From: JBBAFB01 sp041655595
GTDB taxonomy: Bacteria > Bacillota > DULZ01
DNA length: 64,000 bases
Assembly (NCBI GenBank): GCA_041655595.1
Contig: JBBAFB010000002.1
Span: 1-64,000, forward strand
Direction of reading: 5' to 3'
The notes below the pieces were generated by a model. It did no database searches, had not been told where the DNA came from, and worked only from the letters and a program-made list of their open reading frames with translations. Below are positions 25,710-32,624 of this stretch, piece after piece. The first letter of the stretch is position 1. Every line of letters starts with the position of its first letter. Made by a program: the position numbers and the translations under genes.

Positions 25710-26270
25710 ATGAACTTTCAAATTCAGCAGCTGGAATCTAGGATTAGTCAACTGCAGAGGGAATTATCTAATCTCAGCAGTCAAATTCATCAAATCTCTT
25801 CTCTGGGTTCATCCTATTCAGGTTCCTCAGGTATGGCAGGGGGGATGGGAGGCTTTGTAGGCGGTTCCGGTTTTGGAGGCAGCTCCGGAATTGGTAGCAG
25901 CCCTTGGTCGGGTTCCTCCCAGGGTTTCCCCGGCAATGTGGCTTCCTTTACACCTCCACAAAGCGGCAAGGCGGGTGTTGGTGACTTTGGTGACCAAAGC
26001 TACAAGGGCCCGGGCATGGGTCAAAGCTGGGAAAGTGGTTACATGGGTTCTAGCCATTACGGGGGTTATCCCGGTAGCGGTATGAGCGGAAGCGGCGGCG
26101 GTTTTGCCGGCGGCTTTAGCGGCAGTGGTTTTGGGGGCGGTGGTATTTCTTCCAACATTGCAACTCATACCAGCCCCAGTCCCTTGGCAGGCAGTGTGGT
26201 AGATTCACCCTTGGGCAGGCAAGATTACGGCATTGGCGGCGGTCAATCCCACAGATTAGGACAGTATTAA
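25710..26270 (+). CDS. Gly/Ser-rich low-complexity protein with N-terminal coiled coil
   Basis: The first ~30 residues form a short coiled coil (QIQQLESRISQLQRELSNL). The remaining ~155 are dominated by Gly, Ser, Tyr, Met and Phe in GSG, GGF and YPGSG patterns, resembling structural spore or surface proteins. No signal peptide is seen. SD AAGGAG is correctly spaced for ATG 25710, three codons after an upstream in-frame ATG. The sigma-G-like promoter and the neighbouring coat-like genes point to a forespore or spore-surface role (inference). The family is not recognised. Confidence 0.7.
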   Translation: MNFQIQQLESRISQLQRELSNLSSQIHQISSLGSSYSGSSGMAGGMGGFVGGSGFGGSSGIGSSPWSGSSQGFPGNVASFTPPQSGKAGVGDFGDQSYKGPGMGQSWESGYMGSSHYGGYPGSGMSGSGGGFAGGFSGSGFGGGGISSNIATHTSPSPLAGSVVDSPLGRQDYGIGGGQSHRLGQY

Positions 26271-26276
26271 AAGTTT

Positions 26277-26302
26277 AAAAGGGCCATGTTGGCCCTTTTT
26301 TT
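26277..26302 (+). terminator. Terminator of the Gly-rich gene
   Basis: AAGGGCCA / TGGCCCTT hairpin with TGT loop and a T run, a few bases after the stop codon. Confidence 0.88.
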
Positions 26303-26369
26303 CTGTGTTTTCAGTAGCGGTTTTGAAGGTGGTGAACTTGATAAAATTAATTCGTAAGCTTTGCCGTTT

Positions 26370-26390
26370 AGATCCCGTGGGATCTTTTTT
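26370..26390 (+). terminator. Second plus-strand terminator
   Basis: AGATCCC / GGGATCT hairpin with a two-base loop followed by TTTTTT. It ends right at the stop codon of the convergent spore-coat-like gene and may back up the terminator at 26277. Confidence 0.7.
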
Positions 26391-26391
26391 G

Positions 26392-26658
26392 TTAAGCTGT
26401 GATCATCTGTTGAGAAGTGTTTCTAAGTGATTCTATTTCTCCCGGTGAAGCCGGGGTAGTTTGGTACCAACCTAGGTGGCTCATTAATTCAAAAATGTGT
26501 TCCTGATGTCTTAAGGACATATCTAAAGTTTTTAATACTTCGTTTCTCAACTCAAAATTGGCACATTCCATTGCTAAATTAAGTAGATGTACACTACAGC
26601 TTTTGTGATGGTCCAAAAGAATTTGCATCATTTCCTTGCCCGGAATTTGTCCCTGCAA
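26392..26658 (-). CDS. CotF-like spore coat protein
   Basis: Short all-helical protein with the pattern of CotF/ferritin-like coat proteins: KEMMQILLDHHKSCSVHLLNLAMEC, then NEVLKTLDMSLRHQEHIFELMSHLGWYQT. The GGWY-like 'GWYQTTPA' ending is typical of that family. The upstream GTG (26667) touches the SD, so the TTG at 26658, about eight bases behind AAGGAG, is the better start. It is 24 bases downstream of the next small gene on the same strand, giving an operon. Confidence 0.7.
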   Translation of the reverse strand: MQGQIPGKEMMQILLDHHKSCSVHLLNLAMECANFELRNEVLKTLDMSLRHQEHIFELMSHLGWYQTTPASPGEIESLRNTSQQMITA

Positions 26659-26682
26659 AATTTTCACTCCTTAAATTAGTAT

Positions 26683-26865
26683 TTAGATAAATCGTGCTAA
26701 ACCGGCAGCTTGTTGTTGGTGATCCTTTACCATTGTTTCGCAAATGTTTTTGCAACTGGGTTCAATGCAGTTTTGCCTGGCAAATTCCATTAACTGTACC
26801 AGCGCAAGGTCAGACTTGTAGTGATTTTCCAGCATAATGCATTCGATATTTGTTAGCTGGCTCAA
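26683..26865 (-). CDS. Small helical protein, possibly spore-coat related
   Basis: About 60 residues: TNIECIMLENHYKSDLALVQLMEFARQN ... CKNICETMVKDHQQQAAGL. The spacing of helices and His residues resembles the paired half of CotF-like coat proteins. SD AAGGGGGTGA fits the TTG at 26865; the frame is open from 26883. It precedes the CotF-like gene in the same direction and probably works with it. The assignment is from context and composition. Confidence 0.6.
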   Translation of the reverse strand: MSQLTNIECIMLENHYKSDLALVQLMEFARQNCIEPSCKNICETMVKDHQQQAAGLARFI

Positions 26866-26916
26866 ACTCTCACCCCCTTTCAAAGTGCAGTATTGCGTCT
26901 GTTTCCGAGACCCAGT

Positions 26917-27201
26917 TTAGAAGTGGGGATAGATTCTGGAAATACGGCCTCTTTCATAGATTGATTGAGCAGCTTTGTCAGGATTGCTTTGCTCCAAGTA
27001 AAGGTCCTTCCTGGCATCCCAACCGCCTTCTTCTACCAAGGGCAAAATTTCTGCCAACACGGATTCCAACAGGCCTTCCCTGTGGAAGGATAATTCTGCG
27101 ATATCCTCGGAAAATTCGTACCCCAATCTTGCAAGTTCCTTTTTAAATTGTTCACTTTGGCTTTGATGAACAACCGGTAGTGTACCACGCACATGATCCA
27201 A
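26917..27201 (-). CDS. Hypothetical protein beside the coat-like genes
   Basis: 94-residue soluble protein: MDHVRGTLPVVHQSQSEQFKKEL at the start and SIYERGRISRIYPHF at the end, acidic and helical in between. No family recognised. A perfect AAAGGAGGT lies nine bases before the TTG at 27201, so that start is preferred over the ATG at 27270, which has no SD. It is the first of three minus-strand small genes, 50 bases before the next. Confidence 0.6.
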   Translation of the reverse strand: MDHVRGTLPVVHQSQSEQFKKELARLGYEFSEDIAELSFHREGLLESVLAEILPLVEEGGWDARKDLYLEQSNPDKAAQSIYERGRISRIYPHF

Positions 27202-27383
27202 GGGTAGTTTACCTCCTTTCAGTTTATTTTGGTCATTAAGCTCGGGTTTCATGCAAAAAGAGCAAAACAAAATGCCTAATCAAAAAAAATTTGCTGGACA
27301 TCCGATAGGTTTTAGTATAAAATATCTGCAAGTCCGGCATAAACCGGAAGAGAAGAGATTAGATTAGGAGAGGAGAGACAGAG

Positions 27384-28748
27384 ATGAGTAAAAATCATCC
27401 CACCAAAATTATTTTAGAAGAGAGGCAGATGCCTACTCGCTGGTACAATGTACAAGCGGATCTGCCAAATCCACTGGAGCCGCCTTTGAATCCCCAAACA
27501 CAGGAGGTGGCCGGTCCTCAAGATCTGGCAGTAATTTTCCCGGAAGAATTAATTAAACAGGAAGTGTCTCAGGAGCGTTGGATAGACATACCGGAGGAAG
27601 TCCAAAAGCTTTATCACTTATGGAGGCCATCGCCTCTTTATCGGGCATTTCAATTGGAGAAAGCCCTAAAAACACCGGCAAAAATTTATTATAAATACGA
27701 AGGGGTAAGCCCTGCAGGCAGTCATAAGCTGAATACATCAATACCCCAAGCTTATTATAATAAAAAGGCAGGTATTAAAAGGCTGACCACCGAGACCGGT
27801 GCAGGCCAATGGGGAACAGCTCTTAGTTTAGCGTGTAATTATTTTGATATGGAATGTAGAGTGTATATGGTTAAAATCTCCAGTCAACAAAAACCCTATC
27901 GTAAATCCTTGATGGAGGTTTTTGGAGCAACGGTAATTCCCAGCCCCAGTAACTTAACGGAGGCGGGCAGGCAAGTGCTGGCAAAGGACCCGGATAGCCC
28001 CGGCAGTCTGGGAATTGCCATCAGTGAAGCTGTAGAAGAAGCTGCTTCAAGAGAGGACACAAATTATGCCTTAGGTAGTGTTTTAAACCATGTAGTTGTG
28101 CATCAATCTGTGATTGGACAGGAAGCCAAAGCACAGCTGGAGCTGGTTGATACTTATCCAGATATAGTTATTGGCTGCTGCGGCGGCGGTAGTAACTTTG
28201 GGGGAACCGCATTTCCTTTTTTCCCCGATGTGCTGGCGGGTAGAGGGCCCAGATTAATAGCAGTTGAACCGGCGGCGTGCCCCACACTGACGAGGGGTAA
28301 ATTTGCTTATGACTATGGTGATTTAGCCAAGCTAACACCTATTATGAAGATGTATACCTTGGGACATGACTTCATTCCCCCCGGAATACATGCAGGGGGA
28401 TTGCGCTACCATGGGGATTCCCCCTTGGTCAGTCAATTATATCATGACGGCTATATTGAGGCAGAGGCAGTAATGCAAACGGACGTTTTTAAAGCCGCTG
28501 TCCTTTTTGCCAAGACGGAGGGCATTTTGCCGGCACCGGAAAGCGCCCACGCAATTACAACCGCCATTAATGAGGCCAACAAGGCCAAAGAGGCGGGGGA
28601 GGAAAAGGTTATTCTCTTTAACTTAAGCGGCCACGGTCACTTTGATTTAACCGCCTATGATTTTTACCTTGCCGGGGGCATTGAAGACGTGGATTATAAC
28701 GATGATTATGTCAAACAAGGATTAGCTTCTTTACCGGTGATAAAATAA
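27384..28748 (+). CDS. trpB: TrpB2-type tryptophan synthase beta-like enzyme
   Basis: Second tryptophan synthase beta homologue, of the longer TrpB2 class (454 residues), which usually works without TrpA. The PLP lysine is Lys115 in [33 protein letters not shown] and the TrpB2-specific segments [10 protein letters not shown] and [13 protein letters not shown] are present. SD AGGAGAGGAG precedes the ATG. A TGGACA-N17-TAAAAT promoter lies at about 27295-27323. It is monocistronic, with its own terminator. TrpB2 members have been proposed to salvage indole. Confidence 0.93.
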   Translation: MSKNHPTKIILEERQMPTRWYNVQADLPNPLEPPLNPQTQEVAGPQDLAVIFPEELIKQEVSQERWIDIPEEVQKLYHLWRPSPLYRAFQLEKALKTPAKIYYKYEGVSPAGSHKLNTSIPQAYYNKKAGIKRLTTETGAGQWGTALSLACNYFDMECRVYMVKISSQQKPYRKSLMEVFGATVIPSPSNLTEAGRQVLAKDPDSPGSLGIAISEAVEEAASREDTNYALGSVLNHVVVHQSVIGQEAKAQLELVDTYPDIVIGCCGGGSNFGGTAFPFFPDVLAGRGPRLIAVEPAACPTLTRGKFAYDYGDLAKLTPIMKMYTLGHDFIPPGIHAGGLRYHGDSPLVSQLYHDGYIEAEAVMQTDVFKAAVLFAKTEGILPAPESAHAITTAINEANKAKEAGEEKVILFNLSGHGHFDLTAYDFYLAGGIEDVDYNDDYVKQGLASLPVIK

Positions 28749-28760
28749 CAGCAAAAGAAA

Positions 28761-28792
28761 GGATCATGCTCTCGGAGCATGGTCTTTTTTTT
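28761..28792 (+). terminator. Terminator of the trpB2 gene
   Basis: GATCATGCTC / GAGCATGGTC hairpin (one G-U) with TCG loop, then a long T run, 13 bases after the stop. Confidence 0.9.
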
Positions 28793-28825
28793 ATTAGCCC
28801 GGGTACAGCCGCGGCTATTATAATT

Positions 28826-28859
28826 GCAATAGTCTTGCAATGTATTGCAAGACTATTGT
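28826..28859. repeat. Perfect 14-bp inverted repeat
   Basis: CAATAGTCTTGCAA and its exact reverse complement separated by TGTA; a G-T pair extends it to 15. No T run follows on either strand, so it is not a normal terminator. It is embedded in a 460-base gene-free stretch (28749-29208), together with the trpB2 terminator and the heptamer repeats. Confidence 0.9.
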
Positions 28860-28893
28860 CCAAACAAAAAACAAATTTACAAACCATTTTCCC

Positions 28894-28970
28894 CTTCCAC
28901 CTCCCACCTCCCACTTTCTACTTTCTACTTTCTACCTTCTACCTTCTACTTTCCACTTTCCACTTTCCAC
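28894..28970. repeat. Eleven tandem 7-bp pyrimidine-rich repeats
   Basis: Eleven consecutive heptamers of the form YTYYYAC: one CTTCCAC, two CTCCCAC, three TTTCTAC, two CTTCTAC, three TTTCCAC. The strand is almost pure pyrimidine with regularly spaced A. Non-coding by context. Confidence 0.92.
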
Positions 28971-29208
28971 TTCCCCCGACAACCAACAAGAAATATTTAA
29001 AAAAATCCCTACAGCTACCCAATCATTTGCCAAAAGGCAAATATTTTGCAACGAAGTTGTGATAATTTAATATATGTAATACATTTGCAATGTTTGGGCA
29101 ACATTTTTTAATTTATAACATTTTAACTGGAGGTGGTAAATGCTTGATAAAGGTTTTTCCTAACTATGGAAAAGTGTTTTAAATTGATTTTGAAAGGAGC
29201 TAATTTGC

Positions 29209-29937
29209 ATGAAAAAGGATTTTACTTCCCCGGTAAAAGGGTTGTTGATTACTGCCTTGGCAGTGGTGTCAATTTTTACCCTGACAGGTGGTATTGGCAC
29301 TACTTGTGTTGCATGGAATGCAGCTAATTTGGGGCCATTTGCGGTAATGGTTCCTTATGCACCGTTTTATAAATCAATGGTTGTAGTTAATATTTTGGTA
29401 GGTCTTGCTCTATTTATTATTACTTACGCCTTTGTCCGTTCCGAAAAATGGGCATATAATGCCGCACTCATTACCTTGTTTATCGGTGGCGGCTCTGGCC
29501 TGGTAAAAATGTATATGTCCCAAACCATTAGGGGAGGCACAGCCCCAACGAATGTGCGCGTATATTTTACACTTGCCGCCTTAGTTATTTTCTTAATTGT
29601 CAGGTTGCCCTTCATTTGGAATAGAATTGATTTGGCTAAAAAACCCGAGGGTGAATCTTCTTATGTTATTCCCACAGGAGTTGCTTTCCTGGTAGGCGGA
29701 ATAAGCCAGCTTGCCATTACCCTTTTTGCAATGCCTTCCCACATAGTTGAGGGCGTAAATTACGTAAATTATCTCGCACCTCAGTTTTACGCGATCAGCG
29801 GTATCTTAATGGCTGTTGGTGCAGGTCTGCTACTGACGGTAAAATTAAAATTGAATTTGGATGCACGCATTGCCTCTGTTGTCAAATCTATTTATAATGT
29901 ATTTGTGTCATCAAAGGAAGCTAAGGAGTTTAAATAA
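29209..29937 (+). CDS. Integral membrane protein of unknown function
   Basis: 242 residues with about six hydrophobic segments (GLLITALAVVSIFTLTGG, VVVNILVGLALFIITYAF, ALITLFIGGGSGLV, FTLAALVIFLIVRLPFIW, GVAFLVGGISQLAITLFA, FYAISGILMAVGAGLLLTV). The C-terminal tail is basic. SD AAAGGAG precedes the ATG. No domain recognised. The next gene also encodes a membrane protein, 78 bases downstream. Confidence 0.7.
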   Translation: MKKDFTSPVKGLLITALAVVSIFTLTGGIGTTCVAWNAANLGPFAVMVPYAPFYKSMVVVNILVGLALFIITYAFVRSEKWAYNAALITLFIGGGSGLVKMYMSQTIRGGTAPTNVRVYFTLAALVIFLIVRLPFIWNRIDLAKKPEGESSYVIPTGVAFLVGGISQLAITLFAMPSHIVEGVNYVNYLAPQFYAISGILMAVGAGLLLTVKLKLNLDARIASVVKSIYNVFVSSKEAKEFK

Positions 29938-30015
29938 GAGGTAAGGGAAGGGGCATGGTAGGATGGTTCTGCTAGGCCCCTTTTCTCCGGGTAGATCTGG
30001 TGATCAAGGAAGGCG

Positions 30016-30561
30016 GTGGTAGGCTTGGATGCACAAATTATTAAATGGGAGATAACTGGCTTTTTTGTTATTTTTGTTGTTGGTGCCGCTTGGCATTTCT
30101 TTTACAGTTCAACCGGTGTTCAGTTGATTGGACTTATTTCCCCTGTAAATGAAAGTGTTTGGGAGCATTCAAAAATGGGGACATATCCTATTTTGATTTT
30201 TTCTATCATAATGGGTTTTTATTTTAAAGAACAGATTCCTCACTTCTGGGCTGCTCAAGCTATTGCTATTTACTCGGTTCCTATAATTATGATAGGGCTT
30301 TTTTACTTTTACACTTTTTTCACCGGACATCATATTTTGGCAATTGATATTTCGATTTTTGCAATTTGCATAGCCTTGGCTCAGTGGTTGAGCTATAAGC
30401 TTTTAACAGGACAGCTTAACCCGGTAATTTCTCCGTCTGTTGCTTTAGCATCAATCGCTGTTCTGGTATTAGTCACCAGTTATTTCACTTATTTTCCACC
30501 CAAGGTGCATTTATTTTTAGATGCTACCAATGGGACATATGGAATAAATCAGGTAAAATAG
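30016..30561 (+). CDS. DUF6512-like membrane protein
   Basis: 181-residue polytopic protein with about five to six helices. The conserved ISPVNESVWEHSKM segment and the GHHILAIDISIF segment recall the DUF6512 family, which has no known function. The start is GTG 30016 or TTG 30025; the GGAAGG/GGTGG stretch fits either imperfectly. Likely cotranscribed with the membrane protein before it. Confidence 0.7.
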   Translation: MVGLDAQIIKWEITGFFVIFVVGAAWHFFYSSTGVQLIGLISPVNESVWEHSKMGTYPILIFSIIMGFYFKEQIPHFWAAQAIAIYSVPIIMIGLFYFYTFFTGHHILAIDISIFAICIALAQWLSYKLLTGQLNPVISPSVALASIAVLVLVTSYFTYFPPKVHLFLDATNGTYGINQVK

Positions 30562-30612
30562 GGGGAAATTTTTTGTTTAAGTAGGTTCTCCCGCAACATA
30601 AACAAAAACTCG

Positions 30613-30647
30613 CCAACAAAAAAAGACCTGTCAGGTCTTTTTGTTGG
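30613..30647. terminator. Bidirectional terminator between convergent genes
   Basis: CCAACAAAAAAAGACCTG / CAGGTCTTTTTGTTGG hairpin with A run before and T run after. It serves the DUF6512-like gene from one side and the ATP-grasp gene, whose stop abuts it, from the other. Confidence 0.88.
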
Positions 30648-31715
30648 TTAGGCTACCAGGTTGCCATAAGAACATAGCTTTTGTAAGGTGTCGGCAATAA
30701 CCTCCTTCAGTGCTGCGGGTGGATCAATATTATGGCGTAAATAGCTCTTAAAAAGGATAAAGCTAACCAGTTTCAAATAATTAATATCTAATTCTTGGGC
30801 CATCACTGCCAGGGAGGCTCTGGCACCCAGGGAAGGTGTGCCGTTAATATCAATTATATAGGGGTTTCCAAAGCTATCCTCTTTAAAATCAATTCGTATT
30901 ACATCGGAGGCTCCTACTGCATCGAAGGCCGCTTTAGCAAGGGTGGTCAGCTGAAACCAGCGTGGATCTGACACCGAAAGAAAGTCCCAGGGGTAATCTT
31001 TGGTGTCTCTCTTTTTTGCTAAACTTCTAACCTTGGTGTCCGGAGGAAAAATAATTGGCGGAAGGACATATTGGGGATCATTACCCAGGATACCGATAGT
31101 ATATTCTCTGCCGGGAAGGTAGGTTTCAATCAGCACAGGCAGATCACCTAATTGCAAAAAAAGCCCCTTTAGCTTGGATATCAGTTCTTGTTGATTGCCA
31201 ACTATGGAAGATTCATCGATGCCTAAACTGGCACCACCTCCTGCAGGCTTAACGAACAAGGGGTAGGTCAACTTTTGGGATAGCTCTGCTGGCTGAAAGC
31301 TACTAGGTATTGCTACCTGAAAATCCGGTGCCGGCAGTCCAAAACTTTGCAGCCGTGAGGAGGTCAATTGTTTGTGTCGGCAAATTTGCATTATTTCAGC
31401 TGTGGAATGGGTGCTGGGAATACCATAGTTAGCAAGGATTTGTCGCAAGAGACTAGGGCCGCTGCCATCCCATAAGGTTTCAGGGATACCTAAAAAGCCT
31501 TCGGCATAAACAAAAGCTAAATGGGGGCGCGGAAGCTTTTTTAAATAATTAATCAGTTGAGTCGGGGTTTTAACATTAATGGGAAAAACCCGGTGCCCTG
31601 TGGCTTGAAAGGTTTTGTTTAAAGCATCAATTGTGGCTGCTGAGGCGCATTCCCCGAAGGGTCCTTGACGGAGCTCATTGCTTAGGGAGTTGTACAAAAA
31701 AAGCAGTTTTTTCAA
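30648..31715 (-). CDS. D-Ala-D-Ala ligase-like ATP-grasp protein
   Basis: 355-residue ATP-grasp ligase resembling D-alanine-D-alanine ligase. Visible features: YPLFVKPAGGGASLGI (ATP-binding Lys and Gly-rich loop), LIETYLPGREYTIGILG, and the metal-binding end IRIDFKED ... IIDINGTPSLG. In the last, the usual Glu-x-Asn is Asp-x-Asn. The N-terminal substrate domain is divergent, so the substrate may not be D-Ala. SD AGGAGG precedes the ATG. Monocistronic. Confidence 0.82.
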   Translation of the reverse strand: MKKLLFLYNSLSNELRQGPFGECASAATIDALNKTFQATGHRVFPINVKTPTQLINYLKKLPRPHLAFVYAEGFLGIPETLWDGSGPSLLRQILANYGIPSTHSTAEIMQICRHKQLTSSRLQSFGLPAPDFQVAIPSSFQPAELSQKLTYPLFVKPAGGGASLGIDESSIVGNQQELISKLKGLFLQLGDLPVLIETYLPGREYTIGILGNDPQYVLPPIIFPPDTKVRSLAKKRDTKDYPWDFLSVSDPRWFQLTTLAKAAFDAVGASDVIRIDFKEDSFGNPYIIDINGTPSLGARASLAVMAQELDINYLKLVSFILFKSYLRHNIDPPAALKEVIADTLQKLCSYGNLVA

Positions 31716-32009
31716 ATACCATTCCTCCTAAAAATTGACTGTCTATCCTAATTGTAATAGAAAATGGTGAATTTGTTAAGCTATCTATGAAAATTTTTAT
31801 TTTGAAAACATTTAAATGTTGGCTAGTCGTGGCTTTAGTTATGAATTCCGTTAAAAGTATTGCTAAATATGAGAATAACCGCGGCAAGTGATCTAAATTT
31901 AGTTGTGGTAAATTGCAGGAAAATCCATTACTGATGGTGTATTAGTTAAGCAGTTAAATTTTCAAAACCGGTTACCAGTTGTTATTAATAACCGACAGGA
32001 GGAGTGGCT
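31716..32009. other. Intergenic region between divergent genes
   Basis: 294 bases, A+T rich, holding the SD signals of the divergent ATP-grasp and DUF2007-type genes. I see no RNA gene, convincing operator or clear -35/-10 pair. Confidence 0.4.
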
Positions 32010-32375
32010 ATGTCTTATTGTCCTCTGTGCAGGGCTGAATACCTTGGCGAGCTAGAAAAATGTCCGGATTGTAAGGTAAAACTGGTGGAAAATCTTGAGG
32101 TAGATTCTTTGTCAGAAAAAGACAAGGGGGAACCTGGCGAAAACAATTGGGCTTTGATAAAAGGCATTTTAACAGACCTTGAGGCCGATATTATTGCAGG
32201 GCTGTTGGAAACCAATGAAATTCCCGTATTGCGAAAATATCCTGGTATGAGTGGCTTAACAAAGGTCTATATGGGCTCATCTTTCAGTGTTGATCTTTAT
32301 GTCCCATCAACAAGGCTACAAGAAGCCAGAGAACTTTTAAATCAGATTCAAAAAGAGGTAAGGAAAGGTGATTGA
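32010..32375 (+). CDS. Zinc-ribbon DUF2007-like protein
   Basis: 121 residues. The N-terminal zinc ribbon is YCPLCRAEYLGELEKCPDC (two Cys-x2-Cys pairs). The C-terminal half (WALIKGILTDLEADIIAGLLETNEIPV ... FSVDLYVPSTRLQEARELL) matches the DUF2007 signal-transduction-like fold related to PII proteins. SD AGGAGG fits ATG 32010 rather than the GTG at 32004. A tiny membrane peptide gene follows two bases later. Confidence 0.8.
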   Translation: MSYCPLCRAEYLGELEKCPDCKVKLVENLEVDSLSEKDKGEPGENNWALIKGILTDLEADIIAGLLETNEIPVLRKYPGMSGLTKVYMGSSFSVDLYVPSTRLQEARELLNQIQKEVRKGD

Positions 32376-32377
32376 AA

Positions 32378-32467
32378 ATGAAAAAATCATTTTTAATTGT
32401 AGGTTTGGTGGCAGCGGCGGTAATTGCATACCTCTTGCTTTCACTGCCTATTTTTCAAGGGTTTTAG
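32378..32467 (+). CDS. 29-residue single-pass membrane peptide
   Basis: ATG 32378 to TAG 32467. Two Lys, then an almost continuous hydrophobic stretch (FLIVGLVAAAVIAYLLLSL), ending PIFQGF. An AAGGTGA SD overlaps the end of the preceding gene at suitable spacing, and the start is two bases after its stop, which suggests coupling. Possibly a small membrane anchor or modulator for the zinc-ribbon protein (inference). Confidence 0.5.
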   Translation: MKKSFLIVGLVAAAVIAYLLLSLPIFQGF

Positions 32468-32624
32468 CTTTTTAAAGCGGAAAGCCGGTAACGGCCGGCC
32501 CGGATGATAGAGGACCGGGACGGAAGGGGCTTAAGGTGTTCTTTTCTTTGCTTGTTTTCTAATTGATGCGTAGTTTCCGAAAAAAACTATAAAACAGAGT
32601 TGCGATTCAAAGGGGAAGGTAAGG
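32468..32624. other. Leader with two GC-rich hairpins before the sensor kinase
   Basis: GCCGG (32484-32488) pairs with CCGGC (32495-32499), and CCCGG (32499-32503) with CCGGG (32515-32519). The two stems share the C at 32499, so they may be coaxial or alternative. No T run follows, so a plain terminator is unlikely. I cannot match it to a known riboswitch. Confidence 0.35.

Noticed and set aside
25827..26168. Ala/Thr-rich frames on both strands inside the Gly-rich gene
   Set aside because: They are alternative readings of the low-complexity codons; only the plus frame starting at 25710 has SD, promoter and terminator.
28826..28859. Intrinsic terminator
   Set aside because: The hairpin is perfect but lacks a T run on both strands, and trpB2 already has a proper terminator at 28761.
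28894..28970. CRISPR array
   Set aside because: The units are 7 bp and contiguous with no spacers and no cas genes nearby; the 13-bp array at 10164 fails in the same way.
28766..29070. Two plus-strand frames over the heptamer repeats
   Set aside because: They are two readings of the same pyrimidine repeat tract, begin inside the trpB2 terminator and have no SD.
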